A DNA stretch of 64,000 nucleotides from Glandiceps talaboti (Eukaryota; Hemichordata; Enteropneusta; Spengelidae): the NCBI RefSeq assembly GCF_964340395.1, contig NC_135563.1, positions 826,501-890,500 of the forward strand. Reading direction: 5' to 3'. Both the position numbers and the translations under genes were made by a program. Of the stretch, positions 1-12,400 are shown piece by piece; positions within the stretch are counted from its first letter, which is position 1, and each line of letters begins with the position of its first letter. The notes beneath the pieces were generated by a model that worked only from the letters and a program-made list of their open reading frames with translations, was not told the origin of the DNA and ran no database searches.

Positions 1-76
1 TAGTAGATACCAGTAACACAATGTAACAATATACCAGTTCTTACAAATAGTAGATACCAGTAACACAATGTAACAC
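1..76. repeat. 47-bp direct repeat, 1.6 copies
   Basis: The first bases (TAGTAGATACCAGTAACACA) recur at position 48 with a 47-bp period. The array is cut by the window edge, so its true length is unknown. Confidence 0.7.
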
Positions 77-149
77 TGGCCTGACAAACATACTGTAAAC
101 ATTGATATTTTCCCTATGTATGTGGTTTGTACCCTGGCCAAAAATGACA

Positions 150-228
150 AATCTCTCTTCTGTTTGAAAAATCACTCTTCTGTTTCAACATCACTCTACT
201 ATTTGAAAAATCATTCCTGGGGACCTCA
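150..228 (-). repeat. 20-bp minisatellite, inverted copy
   Basis: On the minus strand this reads as about four diverged copies of a 20-bp unit close to GATTTTTCAAACAGAAGAG. The same unit in the opposite orientation forms a longer array at 4534-4715, so the two patches bracket 4.3 kb as an inverted pair. Confidence 0.65.
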
Positions 229-1469
229 TTAATTTCTCTGGATCTGACACCAAAGCAGGATTCGACACTGGAGTAAAAAAGTCACTATCCCACAGGACTA
301 GTAAAATTGATAATGTAGTAGTCCTGCAAAAAATTTGGTGGTCCTGTCTTTAAGTGCTTTCACTTGTTCACTTGGGCTCTTTACATCTCTTAGTTTTTGC
401 TCTACTTCTAATTCACTTTTCCAAACCCCATATTTATTTCAAACCCCGTGTTCTAATTGAACTGTCCATTTCCTTGTAGTTGTTTGTAATTTTGTTCTCT
501 TTTTTTTATGCTTTGGGGCTTCTTCTTTTGTTGTTGCTTTCTGTGAGTAGTTTGTCTTAGTCTTGGTTGGGGGGGGGGGAGAGTAATAAGATATGATGTG
601 GTCTTATTTCTAGCTTAAATACTACATAACATTTCTGGTACACACTTTGATCAAACTATTGCATTTTTAAAAGACAAAAAAATACCTTCCCATAGAGCAA
701 GTCTTTATAGTGTTGTCTTTAGTGCATATTAGAATGTATTTACAACATAAAAATAAATAAATTTGAAGGTTACCAGCAGTTAGAGTAAAATTGCGTTACT
801 GATTACATTGTATATGTACAAGTCGCTTCGTCTATTTTCGTGTCTATGTACTTCCGGGTTGACATAAACGTTAAACGTGATACAGTCGGCCCTATAATTA
901 CTAAGAAATGACAAAACCGTTCGCAAAATAAAGTTCAGGATTCTAATTTTTCAAACTGAATATCAATATCCACGACACATTCAGTAACTGGTTTCGTGTA
1001 TTTAGAAATGTGCCCCAAAACACGACCTCGCAACACGTAACACAGAATCGTGTCACTGTTACTACTAGCTAAGTTAGCAGTACTACTACCATGGTTTCAC
1101 CATAGGCTGTAAGTTGTACCGGTAAAATTACGATCATCACATCATGTAGGAAGTACAACAACATTGAAATAACAACACGGTCAAATTGCGTCTTCGATTT
1201 TGACAGCCACCATTGTTGTGATTGAGCTTCACTTAGTTTTGTTGAATGCGGCCGGGCGAACGCTGACATCCAATTTGTACAGCGTGTTTATAAAGGGAGC
1301 TCGTCAATAACCTACCGAATAATTAACTCAGAAACATAGTTTAAATACTAACTGATCTAAAAAGTACTGTTTAGAAAGACTACGCATCCGTACATAAATA
1401 CGAAATCACGTGGCAAAGATTTCAACCTTTCTAATTTACTTGTTACAGTGTATAATACCCGTATTATAC
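229..1469. other. Intron sequence, no gene recognised
   Basis: This is AT-rich sequence with an 11-base G run at 569-579 and scattered A/T runs. A 66-codon open frame on the minus strand (1069-1269) has no recognisable domain and no splice signals, so it is not called. Confidence 0.5.
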
Positions 1470-3078
1470 ACATATTTTTTATTTATTTATTTTTAATGAG
1501 GGCAAAAATAGTTGACGAAACAACTAATCGAGTTTTGTCCTCAGAGAAAAAAACAACAACAACAACAAAGCAAAACAAAACAAAACAAAACAAAAACATA
1601 CATATCACACAAATCCGGAGAAGTATTTAACTAAATTCGGAAACAATGACAAATCTTAAAAGAAAGAACAAAATGGTATACATCAACTAATACTGGCTAA
1701 GAAGATGGCTTTTGAAATTAGCTTTGAACGTAGTCCGACTTCGAGTGTCTCTTATATGGGAAGGGATAGAGTTCCAAATTTTGGCCCCAGTGAACTTTGT
1801 GCTAAATTGACCGTAATTATTGTTGTATTTTGGGATGCTTAAATCATTTCGCTTCTGTTGCCTGGTGTCGTAACAATGACCTATCTTGGAAAAGAAATTT
1901 GAGAAGTATGGCGGAACATTGCCATTGATCACATCGTGAACAAAAATTCCTATTTGGTAATCACGTTGCTTGTATACATCTAGCATTAGGAGGCGTTTAA
2001 ATAAGGGGGGAGAGTGGGTGTTGTAACTACTGAAGGTAATTATGCGAGCAATTTTCTTTTGGATGATTAGTATATCTTTGAGGTAAGACTGATATGTACA
2101 GCCCCATACTTCAAGTCCATATGACAGATGGGGAAGAACAAGTGTATTATATATCATCAAAAGAATATGCTGAGGAACTGTATAACGAAGTCTGTACAAA
2201 ATACCAGTTAGCTTACTCATTTTTTTCTTCACTTCTAAAATGTGGCAATTCCATAACATTTTACTATCCAAATATACTCCAACATAAGAGGTATTACTGA
2301 CAAAGTTAATAGCCATATCTTTCAACTGAACTGAACCTTGTGCATTATGAGGTTTGTGTCTACCACCAATGAGTAATGCGTGTGATTTAGCAGAATTTAC
2401 TGTTAATTTGTTCGCATCACACCAGTTTGTAACATTTGCAAGGGCTGAGTTTATATTGCTGGTGTTTGTTGATGAAGAACACTTCTCAGGTGAATGAAAC
2501 AGGTTCGAATCATCGGCGTAAAGCCTAAAATTGAAAATATCTGAAGAGTTTGGTAAATCATTTATGTAAATGAGGAAAAGTATTGGGCCCAAAATAGACC
2601 CTTGAGGAACACCACAAGTTATGTTTTGTTTCATTGATTCTATATTACCAATACTCACAAATTGACATCTTGAATCCAAATAACTTTTAAACCAATCCAA
2701 TGCCACCCCTCTAATGCCTTGGTGATCGAGTTTTGACAATAAAATGTTATGGTTAACAGTATCAAATGCCTTTGAGAAGTCTATAAATATGCCTGTTGTA
2801 GATTTTCCTTTGTCTAGTTCATCCAATAAGTGTTGAACAAGGCTAATAAGTGAAAGTTTACAGCTGTACTTTTCACGAAAACCATACTGGTGCTGAAAGA
2901 GCAAGTCATGTTTCTCTACAAAATTCACAACACGTTTACACATTATTTTTTCAAATACTTTGCTAATGATTGGCAAAATTGAAATTGGTCTGTAATTTCT
3001 CGTCTCTTCTGGATCTCCTTTTTTGAAGAGCGGAATAACCTTCGCAATTTTAAGGGAGTCTGGAAAACATCCATATCA
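1470..3078 (-). mobile_element. 5'-truncated non-LTR retrotransposon (jockey/CR1-like)
   Basis: This minus-strand element keeps the last part of the reverse transcriptase, a 3' untranslated region with (TTTTG)n and (TTG)n runs at about 1555-1600, and an A-rich tail near 1470. The upstream edge at about 3078 falls inside the RT domain and abuts unrelated DNA. That is the usual result of incomplete reverse transcription. The element lies in sense with the prominin gene. The exact 3' end and the target-site duplication were not resolved. Confidence 0.75.
1687..3075 (-). pseudogene. Reverse transcriptase fragment of the LINE, frame still open
   Basis: The frame is open for 462 codons from an upstream TGA (3076-3078) to the stop at 1687. 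In order it shows the pre-fingers block GCFPDSLKIAKVIPLFKKGD and NYRPISILP, the palm motif FIDFSKAFDTVNHNIL, GVPQGSILGPILFLIYINDL, and the catalytic YADD box (FRLYADDSNLF). Thumb-region sequence and a C-terminal block with IWNSIPSHIRD follow. The endonuclease domain and the start of the ORF are missing, so it is a truncated copy that cannot move by itself. The intact frame suggests a young insertion. The clade is inferred from motif wording only. Confidence 0.85.
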
Positions 3079-4132
3079 TCGTACAACTAATTTTATTGGC
3101 TATAATATTAGCTACATTTGAAAGGTCTCACTTGATTGGCTCACCCTTCGCTATTCCCGTTTTCAATAGACACCCCACCAGAATCAAGGGCCACGTAGTA
3201 CAACAATGGCGTGAGATCGCCTGTTGGGCAACTTTTCCAACGGGCGTGCTTTTCGAAAACTACACAACATAAGCTTTTATGACACAGAATCATAGAAAAT
3301 CTACCCTGGTTCCAAACTAATTCGTAATCGTAATGTTATCACGAACAGACAACCGGAGTTGGTCAAAATAGCAAATTAAAAATCAAATGAATTTTATTTT
3401 GACCATGAATTCATATAGCCGGTATTTTGAATTCTGAGCTCCCTAATAATATACCTATCGAAAAGTCACTATCCTGTCGGACTACCTGCAATGGGCATTT
3501 CAGTAACTTTTACTGGTCCTTACAGAAAGTTACTAGACTCGGGATAGCGGACCAGCGTGTACGTCGAACCCTGCAAAGAGAGTTGAACATACTTTTTCTA
3601 CAGTTCTCGACACTACATAACTAATGGGATTTCATGGTGAACTGTTTATTCTCCATATCTGTGTTATTCTCTAGCACGCTTCCATTGTACCTGGTAATTT
3701 CATTATTATTATTTCAGATGTAACGTTATCGCCACTTGTTTTGTCTGTTGATAATATGTCATTCAGTGAAGCCATATTAATTTTGTTGACGTTGTACCAT
3801 AATAGTCTTGCATTGATAAAATTAAGAGTTTGGCCAGTTTTTTGTGTACTCAAAAAATTAAGATTTCAAAAAGAAAAACATCCCACATCCCAACACTTCC
3901 ACCACTGTGAAGTTTTGTTGTTTCTGTTGAGGGATTATGATAAATAAACAAGGTGTCATTAACCAAGTTAATGCTCAGCACACCAAATAATATAAGCACA
4001 CATGAAATAAAGTCAAAGGGCAATCGGCAAATATTTATTAAATTGACAATAATAACAATAATTATGCCGTACAATAAAAGGGAAGGGGGGGGGGGGGGCA
4101 TTTACTATAAGGGTTAGAGGGATAATATTTAC
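3079..4132. other. Intron sequence with poly-G tract
   Basis: No gene is recognised. A 14-base G run lies at 4085-4098. Around 281-330 and 3462-3500 there are two loosely similar stretches (AGTCACTATCC followed by a GGAC-containing run), possibly remnants of one dispersed repeat. Confidence 0.45.
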
Positions 4133-4412
4133 TCGACACGCTTGTCGAATGTCCATCTCAGGGAATAAGTTCACACTGGCTCAAAGACATGCAAGTCAGG
4201 GCCATCGTCTACTACATATAGAGTCCAGGCATGCAAATCGGGACACAACAATACCGTTCAGCAGGCAAGCTGAACTACTATGATACAAAATCTTAGCACG
4301 CAAGCTAAGATTCTTCCAGGGACAACAATAATGAAGGGAAGATGATTTGCTATCTTGGCACGCAAACCAAAATACCAGGACAGTTTATAATTTAGCATGC
4401 AAACTGAATTAT
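4133..4412. repeat. Cluster of short hairpins with a shared loop
   Basis: At least five short inverted repeats are spaced 35-60 bp apart. Their stems differ, but several share a six-base loop of the form A-N-GCAA. Examples are GTTCAGC/GCTGAAC around AGGCAA (4256-4275), AATCTTAGC/GCTAAGATT around ACGCAA (4289-4312), TTGG/CCAA around the ACGCAA region (4355-4370), AATTTAG/CTGAATT around ATGCAA (4389-4410), and GAC/GTC around ATGCAA (4186-4197). A separate perfect palindrome, TCGACA-CGCT-TGTCGA, lies at 4133-4148. The function is unknown. Confidence 0.6.
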
Positions 4413-4533
4413 TACAAAGTACAAACCGAATTTCAGTATGCTAATTGAGATAGCCTTTGGCTAGAAAAGGGGGGAATGCACATCGAGCTGGGGTAAATCT
4501 GGGCTATTTATACCCTACAGGTGGATCCTACTG

Positions 4534-4715
4534 GCGATTTTGAAACAGAAGAGGATTTTTCAAACAGAAGAATGATGTTGAAACAGAAGAGAGATTTTGA
4601 AACAGAAGAGAGATGCTGAAACAGAAGAGCAATTTTTCAAACAGAAGAGCAATGTTGAAACAGAAGAGCAATTTTTCAAACAGTAGAGTGATAACACAAA
4701 CAGAAGAGCAATTTG
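4534..4715 (+). repeat. 20-bp minisatellite
   Basis: About nine imperfect copies of a roughly 20-bp unit, alternating between TTTTTCAAACAGAAGAG and TGTTGAAACAGAAGAG forms. An inverted relative lies at 150-228. It sits about 260 bp downstream of the prominin exon at 4976-5116. Confidence 0.75.
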
Positions 4716-4975
4716 TTGTTTTTCTGCCACGGTAGGTTTGCGACTAAGGGACATCAGCCTATGTAGCAATGTTGATAGTGAACCCGTTGACATGTTCAGG
4801 AGGTCTAAAGTTCAAGTCATCACAGTGCATCAGTTAACATGTTGAAGACACCTCAGGTTCAAGTCGAAACCAAACTGTATTACTACACCTACTTGTATAA
4901 GCCCCTCCTAGTGGAGCCTGTTGGAGCTAATTACTATATACTATTTGAATATCATGTTAAATTTGCATATCTTAC

Positions 4976-5116
4976 TTCGGAAACTAATGATGTGGCATTG
5001 TTCATAACATCCTCTATATTCTTTGCCACCTCATCAATTAATTCAGCTACTGTGGCCGTAGCATTTGCTGTCTGGTTGGTTATGAGTTCTGGAAGATTGT
5101 TGAAATTTTCTTTTAC
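4976..5116 (-). CDS. PROM1: Prominin, internal exon (fifth)
   Basis: Forty-seven codons in phase 0/0, starting VKENFNNLPELITNQTANAT and ending ATSLVSE. The F-N-N-L-P-x-x-I-x-x-Q-T pattern matches prominin's F-N-D-I-P-D-R-V-Q-R-Q-T, which lies just before the third transmembrane segment. The sequence after it (AELIDEVAKNIEDVM) matches the family's helical run. The sequons NQT, NAT and NAT fit an extracellular face. The acceptor is TTCCATTGTAG (5117 upward) and the donor is GTAAGA (4975-4970). The next exon, expected to carry the approach to the third membrane segment, was not found in 1-4975 and probably lies outside the window. Confidence 0.9.
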
Positions 5117-5693
5117 CTACAATGGAAAACAAAGAAAGTCAACTTTAGGAAGTCTAGGACTTACTTTTCCTATAGTTACAGTTATTGCAAGTTGAAATGT
5201 GATGTTATAAGGGATTCTAGTATTATATGAATGTACCAAATGTTGGCTGAAATCTACTTTACATGTTGTCTTGAAATCAATGTATTGCCACTTATAAGTT
5301 CAAGCTAAAACAGGAGATTTACATTTATCTACTTCTTATCATGGAGATATTCATTGGGCTTTATTTCCAAGTATTTCTGAATCAATTCTTCTTAAAGTTT
5401 TCATTTATGTTACATCACATGCATGAGACACACACTCACAGGCAAATTCCACAATTCATTTTTTCCTGCAAAACAAACACCATATTGATTTTATTGAACA
5501 GACATATGACAATCTCTAATAATAAAATATATACAGACTAAAGCATAATAAAGATCATTAGGAAGGCTAACTGTGACTGTTTCTCCTTTGCACTGAGTAA
5601 TTTGAAATATGCCTTGTTCCGAGTTACTTGCTCTATCTCGCCTATCTCATTTGAAAAGTTTAAATTTGAAATATACCTTGTTTATTTACTTAC
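5117..5693 (-). other. Short prominin intron
   Basis: This is the 577-bp intron between the fourth and fifth exons. It has canonical GT and AG ends on the minus strand. Nothing repetitive was recognised apart from AT-rich stretches and a short CA-rich run near 5430. It is the only satellite-free intron visible in full. Confidence 0.75.
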
Positions 5694-5768
5694 TTGCTCT
5701 ATCTCATCTGAAAAGCTTGAATTTGCTATCTTTTCCAATTCTTCCAATTGCTCCTCTATTGATGGCAG
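5694..5768 (-). CDS. PROM1: Prominin, internal exon (fourth)
   Basis: Twenty-five codons in phase 0/0: LPSIEEQLEELEKIANSS then FSDEIEQ. Spliced to the previous exon this gives MNFSS-LPSIEEQL, close to the family motif N-F-S-x-L-P-x-V-D-x-x-L-D. The acceptor is TTATCTAACAG and the donor is GTAAGT (5693-5688). One NSS sequon is present. The intron before it is 11.6 kb and the one after only 577 bp, so satellite growth has been restricted to certain introns. Confidence 0.88.
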
Positions 5769-7063
5769 CTGTTAGATAAAAAGACTGAATTAGCACTAGA
5801 TTACATGTAATACATGTACTGTCATACTGAATAGAGTCCAGAGATTTGTCTTGGTGACATACCACACTACCCATGTCAACATTTTGACAATTACAGTAAA
5901 AATACTGCCAATGGCATTGTAGCACAACTGTACAGTTTTTACAAATGTTTATCCATATGCTAGTCCATGCTTACAATAGGTGTTCATTTGCTGAATGACT
6001 ATCCAGTTAGAGCGGCCCTTTTTATTTTTCTGTTTCTCATCTCCCGACCGACCCTAATTTGCAGCTCCGACATCAGAAAAAAAAAAGTTTTTTTATTTCC
6101 GACCGACCGACCCCTGAGCACAGCAAAATTGTAAGATTGCCCATGGCGTCTTGGGCCAGTTCTGCCGAGGCCACGACCTTGCGACATTGGCCCCCTAAAA
6201 TTTCAAATGAAGCAATAATTTTCCCACCTTGCGTCGCTTTGGCGCATTCATTTTACGGCAGACATCAACATTTAATATCTAAGTCCACGGCCGGACCAGG
6301 CCAGGCTCTGACTCGACGTGAATCCCACAAGAAGAATACTGACTGCGTAAGGGAAAGTTTTGTTGACATAATATAAGATACAGTGACAACACGCAGTTCT
6401 ATTGTTACCATAAAAAATGCCACCAAAAGATCAACTTTGATAAACTTAAATCTACAAATTAAAACATTAGAGGGATTAGACGAGACGTCGAAATGGACGT
6501 CTCTCGTCACATGTTTTGTCTACTGTCACTGTCGTGACCTCTGACCTAATCACTGACGTGTGCGAAACACTGAACTTGCTACCGGAACATCTATCTGCCA
6601 TGCCACAGCTCAGAAGCCTTCGTGAACCAAATTTATGGGACAGGTTGTGATTTTCATTTGTTGATGGGTTAAATTAAATGAGTACATGTGTATTTTGATT
6701 CCGAAAAAGCTGTGTTAGGGGATCGTGTTGCATGATGTTGACAGTGCTAGTGACACATGTGAATGTTGGGCACTGAATCAATGCGTAATCACTGGCATGG
6801 CATGGCCACTATAGACGGCCGATGCATGTGCGCCCGGTCAGATATGAAGAACGAACTTGTTGTGCAAATCAGAAAAAAATTAATGTAATATTTACAGAGC
6901 ATCCCAACTTTGACTTTGTTGATAGTTTTAGTTAAAGATTCAAGTTCTGAGTTTCAAGGACACCTAATGTCAGCTTTCCGTATCAAGTTAAGTTTACGGT
7001 ACGTAACTATGCTGTCATTTGATATAGCAGGACCAAATCATGATACACAGCCAGTAACGGTTA
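5769..7063. other. Intron sequence, no gene recognised
   Basis: Start of the 11.6-kb prominin intron. Around 6014-6112 there is a T/A-run and CCGACC-rich patch that shares the words GGAGATGAGAAACA and TTTTTATTTC with 8394-8478 in partly opposite orientation, so the two may be one repeat family. Near 6430-6655 a plus-strand frame of about 55 codons is open but lacks a clear gene context. Confidence 0.4.
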
Positions 7064-8488
<1,425 letters not shown>

Positions 8489-8931
8489 CCTATCCAACCA
8501 TGTTGTTATCTTTGCAATATATGCAATTATTTGGCTGTTGCTATGGGCGTGGTCATGTTGTTAGATATATTTGCATACATTTGTGTATGTTTTTGTTCAC
8601 TTGTGTATGAATTCCTGGTATTATCTTTACAATATATGTGATCATTTGGCTGTTGCTATGGGCATGGTCTTATTGCTAGGCACATTGCATACATTTTTTG
8701 AATGTTTATTCATTTGTCTTTCAATTCCTGTTATCTTTGCAATATACGTGATTATTTGGCTGTTGCTATGGGCATGGTCTTGTTGCTAGGCATATTTGCA
8801 TACATTTTTTGAATGTTTATTCATTTGTCTTTCAATTCCTGTTGTTGTCTTTGCAATATACGTGATCATTTGGCTGTTGCTATGGGCATGGTCTTTTATG
8901 CCAGGCACATTTGTATACATTTTTTGAACAC
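8489..8931 (+). repeat. 115-bp tandem repeat, four copies
   Basis: Four diverged copies, each carrying CTTTGCAATATA, TTTGGCTGTTGCTATGGG and GCATACATTTTTTGAATG in the same order, with a period of about 113-117 bp. The same family forms a second array at 23352-23880. The block ends directly at the LINE fragment that begins near 8932. Confidence 0.8.
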
Positions 8932-9497
8932 ACTTCGTAACTGGGTTCTTGATTTCCTATTGGATAGGCCTTAGGTTGTTAAAGTTGGATCACATTTTTT
9001 GGATTCAATCACACTAAATACAGGTGCCCCCTACGGATGTGTCCATCGTTTTGTGTCGTTTGTTTTTGTTCCGAGTGAACGCCACCTTCCCAAAGGAAAA
9101 ACAATGGAAATAGAGATAAATAGCAGCATTTAGCCACTTTCACCACATCAGATTTTAATCAGACTGAACCGTAGCAGGCTTTATTCTGAATAATAATGAG
9201 TCACCATATTGAGATTTGTTGATTGGTGTAGCCGTAATAATTTGCAACTAAATGTCAATAAGACAAAAGAGATGATTGTAGACTTTAGAAAGTATAAAGT
9301 TGATCATATTCCTTTGACAATTCTTGATAAGGGTGTTGAAATAGTTCATACTTTCAAATTTCTCGGTACGCTCTTTTCTAATGACTTAAAGTGAGAAAGC
9401 AATGTTAATCATATTGCCAAGAAAGCTCAACAACGACTTTATTTCCTTCAACTTCTGAAAGGTTTGGTATTAACAAAGTTATTTTGACAAAATTCTG
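8932..9497 (+). pseudogene. Rex1/Babar-like LINE reverse transcriptase, upstream part
   Basis: The plus-strand remnant reads LRNWVLDFLLDRP, a stop, VKVGSHFLDSITLNTGAP and GCV (to about 9046). About 130 bp without homology follows. Homology resumes with NNNESPY and FVDWCSRNNLQLNVNKTKEM (9178-9290), IVDFRKYK, HTFKFLGTLFSNDLK, a stop at 9391-9393, then ESNVNHIAKKAQQRLYFL and, after a frameshift, GINKVILTKFCQA. The order and wording fit the RT C-terminal half of Rex1/Babar-type non-LTR elements. Internal deletions, stops and frameshifts make it a dead copy. Its coding sequence runs without a break into the 29-bp satellite and resumes at 15400. Confidence 0.8.
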
Positions 9498-12400
9498 CCA
9501 GGCAGCCTTTGAGAATGTCCTTACTACCAGGCAGTCATTGAGAGTGTCCTTACTACCTGGCAGTCATTGAGAGTGTCCTTACTACCAGGCAGTCATTGAG
9601 AGTGTCCTTACTACCAGGCAGTCATTGAGAGTGTCCTTACTACCTGGCAGTCATTGAGAGTGTCCTTACTACCTGGCAGTCATTGAGAGTGTCCTTACTA
9701 CCTGGCAGTCATTGAGAGTGTCCTTACTACCTGGCAGTCATTGAGAGTGTCCTTACTACCAGGAAGTCATTGAGAGTGTCCTTACTACCAGGCAGTCATT
9801 GAGAGTGTCCTTACTACCTGGCAGTCATTGAGAGTGTCCTTACTACCAGGCAGTCATTGAGAGTGTCCTTACTACCTGGCAGTCATTGAGAGTGTCCTTA
9901 CTACCAGGCAGTTATTGAGAGTGTCCTTACTACCAGGCAGTTATTGAGAGTGTCCTTACTACCTGGCAGTCATTGAGAGTGTCCTTACTACCTGGCAGTC
10001 TTTGAGAGTGTCCTTACTACCAGGCAGTCATTGAGAGTGTCCTTACTACCAGGCAGTCATTGAGAGTGTCCTTACTACCAGGCAGTCATTGAGAGTGTCC
10101 TTACTACCAGGCAGTCATTGAGAGTGTCCTTACTACCTGGCAGTCATTGAGAGTGTCCTTACTACCTGGCAGTCATTGAGAGTGTCCTTACTACCAGGCA
10201 GTCATTGAGAGTGTCCTTACTACCAGGCAGTCATTGAGAGTGTCCTTACTACCAGGCAGTCATTGAGAGTGTCCTTACTACCAGGCAGTCATTGAGAGTG
10301 TCCTTACTACCTGGCAGTCATTGAGAGTGTCCTTACTACCTGGCAGTCATTGAGAGTGTCCTTACTACCAGGCAGTCATTGAGAGTGTCCTTACTACATG
10401 GCAGTCATTGAGAGTGTCCTTACTACCTGACAGTCATTGAGAGTGTCCTTACTACCTGGCAGTCATTGAGAGTGTCCTTACTACCTGGCAGTCAATGACA
10501 GTGTCCTTACTACCTGGCAGTCATTGAGAGTGTCCTTACTACCAGGCAGTCATTGAGAGTGTCCTTACTACCAGGCAGTCATTAAGAGTGTCCTTACTAC
10601 CAGGCAGTCATTGAGAGTGTCCTTACTACCAGGCAGTCATTGAGAGTGTCCTTACTACCTGGCAGTCATTGAGAGTGTCCTTACTACCTGGCAGTCATTG
10701 AGAGTGTTCTTACTACCTGGCAGTCATTGAGAGTGTCCTTACTACCTGGCAGTCATTGAGAGTGTCCTTACTACCAGGAAGTCATTGAGAGTGTCCTTAC
10801 TACCAGGCAGTCATTGAGAGTGTCCTTACTACCTGGCAGTCATTGAGAGTGTCCTTACTACCAGGCAGTCATTGAGAGTGTCCTTACTACCTGGCAGTCA
10901 TTGAGAGTGTCCTTACTACCAGGCAGTTATTGAGAGTGTCCTTACTACCAGGCAGTTATTGAGAGTGTCCTTACTACCTGGCAGTCATTGAGAGTGTCCT
11001 TACTACCTGGCAGTCTTTGAGAGTGTCCTTACTACCAGGCAGTCATTGAGAGTGTCCTTACTACCAGGCAGTCATTGAGAGTGTCCTTACTACCAGGCAG
11101 TCATTGAGAGTGTCCTTACTACCAGGCAGTCATTGAGAGTGTCCTTACTACCTGGCAGTCATTGAGAGTGTCCTTACTACCTGGCAGTCATTGAGAGTGT
11201 CCTTACTACCAGGCAGTTATTGAGAGTGTCCTTACTACCAGGCAGTCATTGAGAGTGTCCTTACTACCAGGCAGTCATTGAGAGTGTCCTTACTACCAGG
11301 CAGTCATTGAGAGTGTCCTTACTACCTGGCAGTCATTGAGAGTGTCCTTACTACCTGGCAGTCATTGAGAGTGTCCTTACTACCTGACAGTCATTGAGAG
11401 TGTCCTTACTACCTGGCAGTCATTGAGAGTGTCCTTACTACCTGGCAGTCAATGACAGTGTCCTTACTACCTGGCAGTCATTGAGAGTGTCCTTACTACC
11501 AGGCAGTCATTGAGAGTGTCCTTACTACCAGGCAGTCATTAAGAGTGTCCTTACTACCAGGCAGTCATTGAGAGTGTCCTTACTACCAGGCAGTCATTGA
11601 GAGTGTCCTTACTACCAGGCAGTCATTGAGAGTGTCCTTACTACCAGGCAGTCATTGAGAGTGTCCTTACCACCAGGCAGTCATTGAGAGTGTCCTTACT
11701 GCCAAGCAGTCATTGAGAGTGTCCTTACTACCAGGCAGTCATTGAGAGTGTCCTTACTACCAGGCAGTCATTGAGAGTGTCCTTACTACCAGGCAGTCAT
11801 TGAGAGTGTCCTTACTACCAGGCAGTCATTGAGAGTGTCCTTACTACCAGGCAGTCATTGAGAGTGTCCTTACTACCAGGCAGTCATTGAGAGTGTCCTT
11901 ACTACCAGGCAGTCATTGAGAGTGTCCTTACTACCAGGCAGTCATTGAGAGTGTCCTTACTACCAGGCAGTCATTGAGAGTGTCCTTACTACCTGGCAGT
12001 CATTGAGAGTGTCCTTACTACCTGACAGTCATTGAGAGTGTCCTTACTACCTGGCAGTCATTGAGAGTGTCCTTACTACCTGGCAGTCAATGACAGTGTC
12101 CTTACTACCTGGCAGTCATTGAGAGTGTCCTTACTACCAGGCAGTCATTGAGAGTGTCCTTACTACCAGGCAGTCATTGAGAGTGTCCTTACTACCAGGC
12201 AGTCATTGAGAGTGTCCTTACTACCAGGCAGTCATTGAGAGTGTCCTTACTACCAGGCAGTCATTGAGAGTGTCCTTACTACCAGGCAGTCATCGAGAGT
12301 GTCCTTACCACCAGGCAGTCATTGAGAGTGTCCTTACTGCCAAGCAGTCATTGAGAGTGTCCTTACTACCAGGCAGTCATTGAGAGTGTCCTTACTACCA

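Noticed and set aside
1069-1269. 66-codon minus-strand frame
   Set aside because: No recognisable domain, no conserved pattern, and the start is not ATG-supported by context.
3671-3853. Minus-strand frame as the missing LINE upstream region or next prominin exon
   Set aside because: The residues match neither the LINE endonuclease nor the prominin membrane segment, and no splice signals frame it.
6466-6655. Plus-strand frame ending MPQLRSLREPNLWDRL as a possible first exon
   Set aside because: No upstream start, no domain, and only a weak donor-like GGTTGTG. Not enough to call.
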